Below are positions 18,238 to 27,860 of a DNA stretch of 64,000 nt, piece by piece. Under the pieces are notes generated by a model that searched no databases, had not been told where the DNA came from, and saw only the letters and a program-made list of their open reading frames with translations. Where the stretch lies: contig SHVO01000001.1 of NCBI GenBank assembly GCA_009694245.1, positions 19,139 to 83,138 of the forward strand, given 5' to 3'. Position 1 is the stretch's first letter. Every line of letters starts with the position of its first letter. Source of the stretch: Rhodospirillaceae bacterium. GTDB taxonomy: Bacteria > Pseudomonadota > Alphaproteobacteria > Rhodospirillales > Rhodospirillaceae. The translations under genes were made by a program, and so were the position numbers.

Positions 18238-19857
18238 TCAGAGCTGCGAGAAGAAATCATTCCCCTTGTCGTCGACGACGATGAACGCCGGAAAGTCCTC
18301 GACCTCGATTTTCCACACGGCTTCCATACCCAGCTCGCCGTATTCCAGCACTTCCACCTTCTTGATCGAGTTTTCCGCGAGCAGGGCGGCGGCACCGCCG
18401 ATGGAGCCCAAGTAGAAGCCGCCGTGTTTCTTGCAGGCCTCGGTCACGACCTTCGAGCGGTTGCCTTTTGCCAGCATCACCATGGAGCCGCCATGGGACT
18501 GAAACTCGTCGACGTAGGAATCCATGCGCCCGGCCGTGGTTGGGCCGAAGGCGCCCGAGGCATAGCCCTTGGGAGTCTTGGCCGGCCCAGCGTAATAGAT
18601 CGGATGCTGCTTGATGTAATCAGGAAGGCCCTCGCCACGGTCGACACGCTCTTTCAGCTTGGCGTGAGCGATGTCGCGCGCGACCACCATGGGGCCGGTC
18701 AATGAGACGCGGGTCTTGGTGGGGTAGCGGCTGAGGATCTTGCGGATCTCGCTCATGGGCTGGTTGAGGTCGATCTTAATGACGTCGCCGGAAAGTTTTT
18801 CACTCTTGATATCGGGCATGAACTGAACCGGGTTGGTCTCCAACTGTTCAACGTAAATGCCGTCGCGGCTGATTTTGCCCAGGATCTGACGGTCGGCGGA
18901 GCAGGACACGCCGATGCCGACCGGCACCGACGCGCCGTGGCGGGGCAGGCGGATCACGCGCACGTCGTGGCAAAAGTACTTGCCGCCGAATTGCGCGCCG
19001 ATGCCGATCTTGCGCGTCATCTCGAGGATTTCCTGCTCCATGGCCAGATCGCGGAAGGCCTGGCCGTGTACACCGCCCGTCGTGGGCAGGCCGTCGAGAT
19101 AGCGCGCCGAGGCGAGTTTCACGGTCTTCAAGGTCATCTCGGCCGAGGTGCCACCGATCACGATTGCAAGATGATAGGGCGGGCAGGCCGAAGTGCCGAT
19201 GTTCTTGACTTCAACTTCCAGAAACTTTTTCAGGCCCGCCGGATTGAGCAGGGCTTTGGTTCTTTGGAAGAGGTAAGTCTTATTGGCCGAGCCGCCGCCC
19301 TTGGCCATGAACATGAATTTGTAGGTATCGCCCGGCACGGCAAACAGGTCGATTTGCGCCGGGAGGTTGTTGCCGGTGTTCTTTTCCTCGAACAGCGACG
19401 TTGGCGACATCTGCGAATAGCGCAGATTGAGCGTGGTATAGGCCTCACACACGCCCTCGGTGATCGCTTGGGCGTCGCTACCGTCCACCCAGATCTGCTG
19501 GCCCTTCTTGCCCATGACGATGGCCGTGCCGGTGTCCTGGCACATGGGCAGCACAAAGCCGGCCGAGATGTTGGCGTTTTTCATCAATTCCAAGGCGACG
19601 AAGCGGTCGTTGGGCGAAGCCTCGGGATCGTCGAGGATGGCCCGCAGCTGCTTCAGATGCCCGGGCCTTAAGAGATGCGAAAGATCGCGAAAGGCCTCGG
19701 CGGTCAGCCGGGTAATGGCCGACGGTGCAACCGTGATGATCTCCTGGCCGCGAAACTTCTCCACCGCCACGCCGTCCGTGGAAATCTTACGGTAGGGTGT
19801 ATCGTCGCGGCCCAGAGGGAAGATTTCGGCGAAGGCTGCATCCAACATGAGCGGCAT
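18238..19857 (-). CDS. fumA: Fumarate hydratase class I (Fe-S, fused alpha/beta)
   Basis: [16 protein letters not shown]...[27 protein letters not shown]...[17 protein letters not shown]...[31 protein letters not shown]. Confidence 0.95.
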   Translation of the reverse strand: MPLMLDAAFAEIFPLGRDDTPYRKISTDGVAVEKFRGQEIITVAPSAITRLTAEAFRDLSHLLRPGHLKQLRAILDDPEASPNDRFVALELMKNANISAGFVLPMCQDTGTAIVMGKKGQQIWVDGSDAQAITEGVCEAYTTLNLRYSQMSPTSLFEEKNTGNNLPAQIDLFAVPGDTYKFMFMAKGGGSANKTYLFQRTKALLNPAGLKKFLEVEVKNIGTSACPPYHLAIVIGGTSAEMTLKTVKLASARYLDGLPTTGGVHGQAFRDLAMEQEILEMTRKIGIGAQFGGKYFCHDVRVIRLPRHGASVPVGIGVSCSADRQILGKISRDGIYVEQLETNPVQFMPDIKSEKLSGDVIKIDLNQPMSEIRKILSRYPTKTRVSLTGPMVVARDIAHAKLKERVDRGEGLPDYIKQHPIYYAGPAKTPKGYASGAFGPTTAGRMDSYVDEFQSHGGSMVMLAKGNRSKVVTEACKKHGGFYLGSIGGAAALLAENSIKKVEVLEYGELGMEAVWKIEVEDFPAFIVVDDKGNDFFSQL

Positions 19858-19917
19858 CCGTGTTTGGGAGGTGCTTGCGGGTGGGGGCGGGATCGCGGCG
19901 GCTAAACGGCGGCGCGT

Positions 19918-20508
19918 TTACTTCTTTCGAAAGGCATCCAGCGTCACAACCTTGCTTGCTGCGTCTTCCTCGGTTTCGGCACTTACAGCCGCGAGCGAGG
20001 CGCCCGTGCTCGGCGACGGCGTGGCCATGCGGCCGCGTTTCAGGCGTTGGGAAACCTTTGCCGAGTCCACCGGCAGCATCTCGTCCATGGGTGGATCGCC
20101 GGCGTCGTCGTTTTCGGCATCCGCATCCTCGTCGGCGCCCGAGCGTTCCTCGAATTCGACATGAAATTGCAGGCCGAACTTGGCGTGGGGATCGGCGAAG
20201 GCGGTTACGGCGGCGAACGGAATCACCAGTCGCTGGTTGACGCCATTAAAACTGAGGGCAATTTCAAAATACTCCTCGTGCACGGCAAGGTCCCAGAATT
20301 GGTGCTGGAGGACAATGGTCATTTCACTGGGGTGCAGGGCCCTAATACTGGCGGCGATTTGCACGCCAGGCGCGGTCGTATCGAAGGTGATGTAAAAGTG
20401 GTGGGCGCCCGGCAATCCTTGCGCCGCGGTGATCTTGAGCGCTTGATGCAAGACGCCGCGCAGCGCGTCTTCGACCATGCGCTCATAGCTGAGTGACGTG
20501 ATATCCAT
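19918..20508 (-). CDS. sspB: SspB family ClpXP adaptor (alpha type)
   Basis: MDITSLSYERMVEDALRGVLHQALKITAAQGLPGAHHFYITFDTTAPGVQIAASIRALHPSEMTIVLQHQFWDLAVHEEYFEIALSFNGVNQRLVIPFAAVTAFADPHAKFGLQF. Confidence 0.93.
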   Translation of the reverse strand: MDITSLSYERMVEDALRGVLHQALKITAAQGLPGAHHFYITFDTTAPGVQIAASIRALHPSEMTIVLQHQFWDLAVHEEYFEIALSFNGVNQRLVIPFAAVTAFADPHAKFGLQFHVEFEERSGADEDADAENDDAGDPPMDEMLPVDSAKVSQRLKRGRMATPSPSTGASLAAVSAETEEDAASKVVTLDAFRKK

Positions 20509-20644
20509 TGTTTCCGAAAAGTCTTTGCGCCGCGTCATGCGGCGTCACTTAAGCGAAGTACGGTTGCTGATGTATGCATTCTCCCCGGGACGGGCGTCCG
20601 GTTCAATCGAATTTAGGTCGGTTACCGCCGGTGACTTATGACGA

Positions 20645-20945
20645 TCTGAGGAGAAAGTGGGGGGGCTTCTGTTGCCCGGTGCCCCCCCGAACCGCGCTTT
20701 GGACGTATATTACCTAGCGGCCGTTAGGCAGCGAGGCGAACGTCCTCAACGAGTGCAACGTTGTCGTTGGCACTTTTAGATATGACCCGATAACGGTGGA
20801 ATCATGCCGGGAACAGCTACTGTCTTTACTGCGCACGTCGAGCCTAATTCGCCCCCATAAGGTCCCGGTGGAAACTTGCATTCCGCACCGGGCGAATTTG
20901 GTGGAGGCGCCGGGTACTGCCCCCGGGTCCGCTACGCCTATGCCA
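20645..20945 (-). ncRNA. ssrA: tmRNA (permuted two-piece alphaproteobacterial type), tag ANDNVALVEDVRLAA*; ends approximate
   Basis: Acceptor piece GGACCCGGGGGCAGTACCCGGCGCCTCCACCA precedes coding piece GGGGGCGAATTAGGCTCGACG; GGGGGCG pairs with CGCCTCC; tag ORF at 20725-20772 reads GCC AAC GAC AAC GTT GCA CTC GTT GAG GAC GTT CGC CTC GCT GCC TAA. Confidence 0.93.
20660..20689 (-). terminator. Strong hairpin at the ssrA 3' end (structural element or terminator)
   Basis: GGGGGGGC...GCCCCCCC, 8 bp perfect arms. Confidence 0.6.
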
Positions 20946-21104
20946 CAGCAGGTTTAGCGCCATAGCCGCTTGCGCGGCACAGTCAATATAGGGCGTTCAG
21001 GGTGCTTTAGCTACCTTTGCCCGTCCAGGCTCGCTGAAAACTCACTTTCCCCAAGGCGTTACGGGCACATGGGCGCGCCGGGCGATTGGCGCTATAAGAC
21101 GTCT

Positions 21105-21899
21105 ATGCAGCAATATCTTGATTTACTCGACCTCGTTCTTCGGTCGGGTGTGAAGAAGCCCGACCGTACGGGAACCGGCACGCTCAGCGTGTTCGGTCAC
21201 CAGATGCGCTTCGACTTAGCGGCTGGATTTCCGCTGCTGACGACCAAGAAGTTGCACGTCAAGTCGATCATCGTAGAACTGCTCTGGTTCCTGAAGGGCG
21301 ATACCAATGTCGCTTACCTCAAGAAGAACGGCGTTTCGATCTGGAACGAATGGGCGGATGACAACGGCGATTTGGGGCCGGTTTACGGCCACCAGTGGCG
21401 GTCGTGGCCTACGCCCGACGGGGGAAAGATCGATCAAATCGCGGCCGTCATCTCTGGCCTCAAGAAAAATCCCGATAGCCGCCGGCATATCGTTACGGCC
21501 TGGAACCCGGCCGATGTCGAACGGATGGCGCTGCCGCCTTGCCACTGTCTATTTCAGTTCTATGTCGCCGACGGCAGGCTTTCGTGTCAGCTTTATCAAC
21601 GCAGCGCCGATATTTTTCTGGGGGTGCCGTTCAACATCGCGTCCTATGCGCTGCTGACGCAAATGGTGGCGCGCGTGACCGGGTTAAAGCCCGGCGAATT
21701 TATCCACACCCTCGGAGATGCTCACATCTACGCCAATCACCTGGAACAGGCGCATGCCCAGCTCGCGCGGGCGCCACGGGTCTTGCCGCGGCTGCATATC
21801 AATCCAGCCATCACCGACATCTTTGGGTTCGCCTACGGCGACGTCACCCTGGAAAACTACGATCCGCATCCGCACATCGCGGCTAAAGTCGCGGTTTAG
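21105..21899 (+). CDS. thyA: Thymidylate synthase
   Basis: [38 protein letters not shown]...[12 protein letters not shown]...[21 protein letters not shown]. Confidence 0.97.
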   Translation: MQQYLDLLDLVLRSGVKKPDRTGTGTLSVFGHQMRFDLAAGFPLLTTKKLHVKSIIVELLWFLKGDTNVAYLKKNGVSIWNEWADDNGDLGPVYGHQWRSWPTPDGGKIDQIAAVISGLKKNPDSRRHIVTAWNPADVERMALPPCHCLFQFYVADGRLSCQLYQRSADIFLGVPFNIASYALLTQMVARVTGLKPGEFIHTLGDAHIYANHLEQAHAQLARAPRVLPRLHINPAITDIFGFAYGDVTLENYDPHPHIAAKVAV

Positions 21900-21995
21900 C
21901 AATCATTCTTGGCTAAAAAAGAGAACGGCGCCGGTCCCGAGTGTCGCAAACGGCGCCGGTCGGGAAGAGGGTCCGGTCACTACTGCTTTTTGTGA

Positions 21996-22283
21996 CTACT
22001 TCTTTTTATTCTTTTCCTGATAGGCAGCGATGATTTCCTTGAATTTGGCGGTCGCCTCATTGAATTCCTTATTGATGCAGTCGCTGAAATCGATGAACTT
22101 GGTTTGAAATTCATCGAAATTGACGGCGATCAGTTCCATCTCTTTGCCGGTTAGCTTCGCGCCTTCGCCGGCAATGACGGGAGCAATTGGCTTCACACCG
22201 CAATCGGCGGCAGCCCAAGCGCCGCTTGTTCCCAGCATTGTCAGAGCCGCGGCAGCCCCGAAAATCATTATCGCCCGATTCAT
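21996..22283 (-). CDS. Small secreted protein of unknown function
   Basis: MNRAIMIFGAAAALTMLGTSGAWA|AADCGVKPIAPVIAGEGAKLTGKEMELIAVNFDEFQTKFIDFSDCINKEF...KNKKK; signal peptide and two Cys in the mature part. Confidence 0.7.
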   Translation of the reverse strand: MNRAIMIFGAAAALTMLGTSGAWAAADCGVKPIAPVIAGEGAKLTGKEMELIAVNFDEFQTKFIDFSDCINKEFNEATAKFKEIIAAYQEKNKKK

Positions 22284-22363
22284 GGATTTTTCCTCTTTGC
22301 AAACCTTGTTCTGAAACAAATGTTCTCAAACCTTCGCCCGGCATTCCGACCCCGGGCCGATCG

Positions 22364-22382
22364 GGCGGGAAACGTTCCCGCC
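22364..22382. repeat. Palindrome GGCGGGAA-acg-TTCCCGCC
   Basis: 8 bp arms; upstream of the small secreted gene. Confidence 0.7.
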
Positions 22383-22535
22383 TCAAGCTGACTCACCCGC
22401 AGCGATAGCGTAAGTCTAACACGTGATTTTCCGGGAAGTCTAATTCCCTTCTAACCGATATGTCACGTATCCCATGGGAATGTGGTATTTTCACGCAGAG
22501 TTTAAGGCGGCCGCGCGGCAAGGGAAAATGCAGTC

Positions 22536-23093
22536 ATGGCGGTGGAAAATATCCTCGGCCCGCCCGTCCGGATAGCCTTGGTGGTGGCCCGTGCCGAGAA
22601 TGGGGTTATCGGCAGGGACGGCAAGCTGCCCTGGCATATCTCAGCCGAGCTGCAATATTTCAAGCGCCTGACGCTGGGCAAGCCGGTGATCATGGGCCGC
22701 AAGACCTATGAATCGATCGGGAGGCCATTGCCGCGCCGCACAAATATCGTGGTAACCCGGGACCGGCACTGGCAGGCCGCTGGCCTGGCCGTCGCCCCGG
22801 ATCTGCCGACAGCCTTTGCACTGGCTTACGAAGACGCCCACCGAACCGGCGCCGACGAGATCATGGTCATTGGCGGCGCCGATATCTACCGCCAGGCCTT
22901 GGACCGAGCCGACCGGGTTTATCTGACCGAAGTCCACAGCGTCTTCGAGGGCGACACGGTTCTTGAACTCGACCTATCGTCAAATTGGCGGGAGGGTTCG
23001 CGAGAGCGCCATCGAGCAGACTCGGTGGGCGGACCGGAGTTCAGTTTCGTGATCCTGGACCGCGTGCCCGTCACCGCTTCCGAGCTGGGCTAA
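22536..23093 (+). CDS. folA: Dihydrofolate reductase
   Basis: IALVVARAENGVIGRDGKLPWHISAELQYFKRLTLGKPVIMGRKTYESIGRPLPRRTNIVVTRD. Confidence 0.97.
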   Translation: MAVENILGPPVRIALVVARAENGVIGRDGKLPWHISAELQYFKRLTLGKPVIMGRKTYESIGRPLPRRTNIVVTRDRHWQAAGLAVAPDLPTAFALAYEDAHRTGADEIMVIGGADIYRQALDRADRVYLTEVHSVFEGDTVLELDLSSNWREGSRERHRADSVGGPEFSFVILDRVPVTASELG

Positions 23094-23104
23094 GTGTCGG
23101 CCGA

Positions 23105-25243
23105 TTATGGCGTTAGGCGGCAGGCCGCGGTCATATCGGAGACGACGCGGGCAGCTTTGTTCGTCATGAGATGCTGGAGATAGCCGGAAAAGACAGCATC
23201 GGCCCGGACGTTGTAGTGGTAGACGCCATTCGGCGAAAAACCCGCCGCGGCTTCAAGCGCGGGCATGGCCACAACCTTCTGGCTGTTGGCCGCGATTGTG
23301 CCTGTCGGGAAAGTTCCGAGCCGCTGGCCGCTCTGGGCATTGTAAATGCCCAGAGCCGGCGAAATATTACCGGCTCCGGTATTGTGAAACACAACCGTAG
23401 AAGGATATCCGCTATCCATCAGCGACGAGTGCACATTGGTGAGGGTCGTCTGGCCGCTCGACTGAGAATCACAGGTGCTGAGATTGGTGAGGATCCCATC
23501 GGTCTTTTGCCAGAGGACGTTCTGGAAAGTGCCGGTAAAGGTCGGCCGCACCGAAATCGAATAGGCCGCAGACTTGGTGAAAGTCGCGCTGGCGTTGTTT
23601 TCAATCTCCTCGATTGAAAACTGGCGCGAACTGCCGCCGGGCAGGTTTGGACTTCTCCAAGTGGCAAGCGTCGTGCCGGTGGCATAATCCGCGAGCACGA
23701 CATCGACGGTGCCCTGAGAGGCTCCGGCATTGTAAAAGCGCAGGTACGACACCATGGCGGCTTGCGCTGATCCGAAGATGCTGGCGACGCGCAGGCCCGC
23801 AACCGACGCCGCGGCAGCGCTACTACCAGGCGTCCAACTGACCCAGCCGCTGACGAGTGTCTGATTCCATGAATCGTACCAGGGCCCGCCGCCCTGGTCG
23901 TCGAGATCTTCCGCATAGGAGAGCGAGCCTACGAGATAACGTTGGTTCGTACCCGGATCTATATAGAAGAATGCACCGCCGGAATTGCCGCCGGAGGCGT
24001 CGACATGAAATTCGCGGACGTGTAAAGAACGATAGCTGAAAAAAGACGTCGAGGTTTCGCCACCCGAGTCGGAATAGAGACCGTAGGCGTCTTTGTTCTG
24101 GATTTTCCCCGGATAGCCGGCGCTCGTGATGGGTGACGACGTACTGCTAAAGAGGACCGGCATAAACGTCGCCGTGTGCGTGAACGGCGTTTTGAATTCC
24201 AGTGCAGCGAGGTCATGTCGATAGTCGGTGATCAGGTAGGAATCCTGGCCTGACATCTGCGCCCACTGCGCGGTGGTCTGCACCGAAGCGATGTCCGACT
24301 TGAGTCCATATGGACGGATGGGAATGTCGTCACCCAGGGTGGCTTGGTTTTGGCCGGGATAGACCCGGGCCGAAGCTATATAGCCGCCACGACCGTTGTT
24401 GTGGACGCAGTGCCCGGCCGTCAGAGCGACGTAAGGGCTGACGAGAGTCGCGCTACAGCGGAAGCTTTTGCCGTTCGGATAGGTTGCAGACAAATAGGCC
24501 ATCGCGTTCCACGGATACACTTGCGCGTTGACAACCTGCTCGCGGTCTTCGACGCTGGTTGTTGCCGGCGTCTCATGGTCGCGGGCACTCCCGCTCGACG
24601 CCAGATTGCGCGCGCGTTCCCGCTCGGAGCCGGGCGCCGCACCGGTGCCGATGTCGGCCAAATCCTTTCCGGAGGGTAGTGGCGGCAGGTCCGGTAAGCC
24701 CGATGACTTTTCCGCAGTGTTATTGGTATCAGCCGGAGGGGAGGGCTTGCGAAGCCGTTTAAGCGGCTCGGGTTGAACGTTGGCCGGTTCGATGGCCTCG
24801 GGCCGAGCGGCATGTTCCGCCGACGACGCGCGCTCCGCGGTATCTGCGATCGGCGCGTCCACGGCAAAAGAACTGGTGAGAAACGTTACCGCCTCGTCGC
24901 GAGCGAGCTGCCGCGTCGTCGGGCGCACGAGACTGATGCAGGCAAGTCGCGGCTGCGCATCTGCGCGGACAAAGCTCTCGTACCATTCGTTGTAGCTGCC
25001 GTTGATCACCTGGCCGATGTGGCGGGTGTCAGCCGGCGCGGCTTGCGGCACGGCGGCGCAGTCGTACGACGACATGTCGGGTAGGTGGGGAAGAGCCTGG
25101 GATGGGCTCTGTGCAGTAGCGCTTCGAGCAACCAGACACAGATTTCCAATTGCCCCGGCGCTGAACAGGAGCGCCACGGCGCCGCGGCCGAGCAAAATAG
25201 TTGCGGCGCCTTCGCGGGGGTAGGATAGATTCATGGATTCCAA
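23105..25243 (-). CDS. Secreted trypsin-like (V8-type) serine protease with duplicated C-terminal domain
   Basis: Triad motifs ATLVSPYVALTAGHCVHN, DYRHDLAALEF, ASGGNSGGAFFY; N-terminal hydrophobic segment; C-terminal ~230 aa contains two similar repeats. Confidence 0.82.
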   Translation of the reverse strand: MESMNLSYPREGAATILLGRGAVALLFSAGAIGNLCLVARSATAQSPSQALPHLPDMSSYDCAAVPQAAPADTRHIGQVINGSYNEWYESFVRADAQPRLACISLVRPTTRQLARDEAVTFLTSSFAVDAPIADTAERASSAEHAARPEAIEPANVQPEPLKRLRKPSPPADTNNTAEKSSGLPDLPPLPSGKDLADIGTGAAPGSERERARNLASSGSARDHETPATTSVEDREQVVNAQVYPWNAMAYLSATYPNGKSFRCSATLVSPYVALTAGHCVHNNGRGGYIASARVYPGQNQATLGDDIPIRPYGLKSDIASVQTTAQWAQMSGQDSYLITDYRHDLAALEFKTPFTHTATFMPVLFSSTSSPITSAGYPGKIQNKDAYGLYSDSGGETSTSFFSYRSLHVREFHVDASGGNSGGAFFYIDPGTNQRYLVGSLSYAEDLDDQGGGPWYDSWNQTLVSGWVSWTPGSSAAAASVAGLRVASIFGSAQAAMVSYLRFYNAGASQGTVDVVLADYATGTTLATWRSPNLPGGSSRQFSIEEIENNASATFTKSAAYSISVRPTFTGTFQNVLWQKTDGILTNLSTCDSQSSGQTTLTNVHSSLMDSGYPSTVVFHNTGAGNISPALGIYNAQSGQRLGTFPTGTIAANSQKVVAMPALEAAAGFSPNGVYHYNVRADAVFSGYLQHLMTNKAARVVSDMTAACRLTP

Positions 25244-25369
25244 GATACTCCGCCGGCAAACCCAACTCCGGCCCTAAATTAGTACCTTTCGCCGCGAATG
25301 GCGATATGGAACTAAGGCCCCGGAGGAGCTGGTGAAAACCCCTATTCTTGGCCGATTTCACGGCCAAAA

Positions 25370-26476
25370 CTAAGGCGCAGACGGCCGCCCCGCGCCCATG
25401 GAAATCGTCGGGGCTTTTTTGCCGCCGGCATTAAGTTTGTCCCAGATGCGCTCGGCAATCCTCACGTAGGCTTTTGCGTGTACGCTGTCAGGCTCGGCGG
25501 CTACGATTGGCGTGCCGCCGTCCGACGTCATGCGAATTTTCAGGTCGAGCGGAACCTCACCAAGAAAATCGGCGCCCAATTCGTCGGCGGTGCGCCGCGC
25601 GCCCCCATGATCGAAGATGTGTTCACGATTGCCGCATTTCGGGCAAAGGTAATAACTCATATTCTCGATGATGCCGAGGATTGGAACTTCGACCCTGCGG
25701 AACATATTGAGGCCCTTGCGAGCATCCAAGAGAGCGATGTCCTGCGGTGTGGATACGATGACGGCGCCGGCCAGGGGCACGCGCTGCGACATGGTGAGCT
25801 GGGTATCGCCGGTGCCCGGCGGCATATCCACGACCATGATGTCGATCTCGCCCCACGCCACGTCGCGCAGCATTTGTTCCAAGGCTCCCATCACCATGGG
25901 GCCGCGCCAAACGATCGGATTGTCTTCGGCGATCATGAAGCCCATCGACATCACTTTGACGCCGTGATTTTCGGGGGGATAAACTTTTTTGCCGTCCGAC
26001 CCAGGTTTCTTGCCAGCGAGGCCCATCATCCGCGGCATGGACGGACCGAAAATGTCGGCATCAAACATTGCAACTTTGCGGCCCAGACGCGCGAAGGCGA
26101 CCGCGAGATTGGCGGCGGTTGTGGATTTTCCGACGCCGCCCTTACCCGAAGCGATGGCGACAATAAACTTGACGCTCGGGAGCTCTATGCGTTCGCGTCC
26201 GCCCTTCGGGGCGGGCTTCTCTTTTTCGGCTTCCGCCGTCAGAACGGCGGTCACCGAGCGGACACCCGGCAGGGCATGTACGGTTTTCTCGGCCGAGGCC
26301 CGAACCGGCTCGAGCTGCTGCCCAAGCTTTGCCGGCACCTCGAGAGTAAACGTGACATGGCCGTCCTTGATCAAAATGTCCTTTAGCCAGCCCCGGGCAA
26401 CGATGTCGATGCCGCCGGTGCCCGAGTCCACGGTGCTGAGCGCCGCCACAATCCGCTCTTGAGTCACATCGGCCAT
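25370..26476 (-). CDS. apbC: Mrp/ApbC family Fe-S cluster carrier ATPase
   Basis: MADVTQERIVAALSTV...FIVAIASGKGGVGKSTTAANLAVAFARLGRKVAMFDADIFGPSMPRMMG...PKCGNREHIFDHGG. Confidence 0.95.
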   Translation of the reverse strand: MADVTQERIVAALSTVDSGTGGIDIVARGWLKDILIKDGHVTFTLEVPAKLGQQLEPVRASAEKTVHALPGVRSVTAVLTAEAEKEKPAPKGGRERIELPSVKFIVAIASGKGGVGKSTTAANLAVAFARLGRKVAMFDADIFGPSMPRMMGLAGKKPGSDGKKVYPPENHGVKVMSMGFMIAEDNPIVWRGPMVMGALEQMLRDVAWGEIDIMVVDMPPGTGDTQLTMSQRVPLAGAVIVSTPQDIALLDARKGLNMFRRVEVPILGIIENMSYYLCPKCGNREHIFDHGGARRTADELGADFLGEVPLDLKIRMTSDGGTPIVAAEPDSVHAKAYVRIAERIWDKLNAGGKKAPTISMGAGRPSAP

Positions 26477-26750
26477 GGAGGGCGTTCCTTCTTTTTTCCC
26501 GTGGCGTCGTTCGTAGACGCGCTGCGGCTTGAAATTAGTGTCGCCCCACCCCATATTGGCGGCGGGCATCCGGTGGGCTTGGCGGCTGCGTAACCGGCTG
26601 CATTACAAGCCTCGGAATAGCCGCCCGAAGGCTTCCGAGGCGACATTGCAGCACAAGTGCGGTTGTCCTATAACTTAATGAGGCAATCTCAGCAGATTAT
26701 GTCAGGTTTCCGGCACGTACTATTCCCGGCGCAGGCGAAGGATTAATCCA

Positions 26751-27860
26751 TTGTTTTATAAACAACAAGGCGGAGGCCCCTGGGGCGGCGGCGGCGGCGG
26801 CGGCGGCAATAACCCCTGGGGCGGCCGCGACCGCAGCGGCGGCAATCAGGCCCCGGATCTCGAGGAAATACTTAAGCGCAGTCAGGAGCGGCTCCGGCGC
26901 ATGATGCCGGGCGGCTTCGGCAATCTGCGCGGGCTCTGGCTTTTGGCCGCGGTCGTACTGGTGTTTTGGGGCGTTAGCGGATTTTACCGCGTGCAGCCCG
27001 ACGAGCAGGGCGTCGAACTCCTCTTTGGAAAATACGTCAAGACCACGCAGCCCGGCTTGAATTACTGGTTTCCTATACCGATCGGCGAAGTCATTCGGCC
27101 GAAAGTGACCCAAACGAACCAAGTCACGGTAGGATTTCGCGGAACCGGGCCGAATATCCGCGAGGTCCCGCAGGAGAGCCATATCCTCGCCGGCGACCAG
27201 AATATCGCCGACATTCAGTTCGTCGTGCAGTGGCGTATCCGAGAAGCCGGCAATTTTCTGTTCAACATGCGCGACCCTGAGCTGACCGTGAAGGCGGGGG
27301 CGGAAAGCGCTTTGCGCGAGGTGGTGGGCCGTAATCCGCTGCAGGCCGTCATGACCAATCAGCGTGATCTCATTGCCCAACAATCGCGCGACTTGCTGCA
27401 GTCGATCATGGATGGATATAACTCGGGTGTTACAATCCTCGATCTGCGCATTCAAAAGGCCGATCCGCCCAAGGAAGTGATCGATGCCTTCAACGACGTT
27501 CAGCGCGCTAAGCAGGACGAAGAGCGCCTGCGCAACGAGGCGCTGGCCTATCGCAATGACATTGTTCCGCGCGCCAAGGGTGAAGCAGCCCGCATGGTCC
27601 AGAACGCGACCGCCGAAAAAGAGAAGTTGGTGAAGGAGGCGGAAGGTCAGGCCGCACGATTCACCGCGTTCTACCAGACCTATGTCGCCAACAAGGACAT
27701 CACCACGCGCCGCATGTATCTCGAGACCATGCAGGAGGTCTTGAGCAAGTCTGAAAAGATCATCATCGACGAAGACGGCAAGGGATCGGGCGTCGTGCCC
27801 TATCTGCCGTTGCCGGCGATCGGCAGGAAACCGCAGCCTCAGGCGGGAGGCGGCCAATGA
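26751..27860 (+). CDS. hflK: FtsH protease activity modulator HflK
   Basis: TTG start after GAAGGA; Gly-rich N-terminus; SPFH domain GVSGFYRVQPDEQGVELLFGKYVKTTQPGLNYWFPIP. Confidence 0.95.
   Translation: MFYKQQGGGPWGGGGGGGGNNPWGGRDRSGGNQAPDLEEILKRSQERLRRMMPGGFGNLRGLWLLAAVVLVFWGVSGFYRVQPDEQGVELLFGKYVKTTQPGLNYWFPIPIGEVIRPKVTQTNQVTVGFRGTGPNIREVPQESHILAGDQNIADIQFVVQWRIREAGNFLFNMRDPELTVKAGAESALREVVGRNPLQAVMTNQRDLIAQQSRDLLQSIMDGYNSGVTILDLRIQKADPPKEVIDAFNDVQRAKQDEERLRNEALAYRNDIVPRAKGEAARMVQNATAEKEKLVKEAEGQAARFTAFYQTYVANKDITTRRMYLETMQEVLSKSEKIIIDEDGKGSGVVPYLPLPAIGRKPQPQAGGGQ

Noticed and set aside
21924-21961. Direct repeat aacggcgccggtc x2 downstream of thyA
   Set aside because: Only two short copies in a noncoding 3' region; likely terminator-related or chance.
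22305-22332. Possible SOS (GTTCN7GTTC) box near the small secreted gene
   Set aside because: Spacing is N10 (GTTCtgaaacaaatGTTC), not the N7 of alphaproteobacterial LexA sites.
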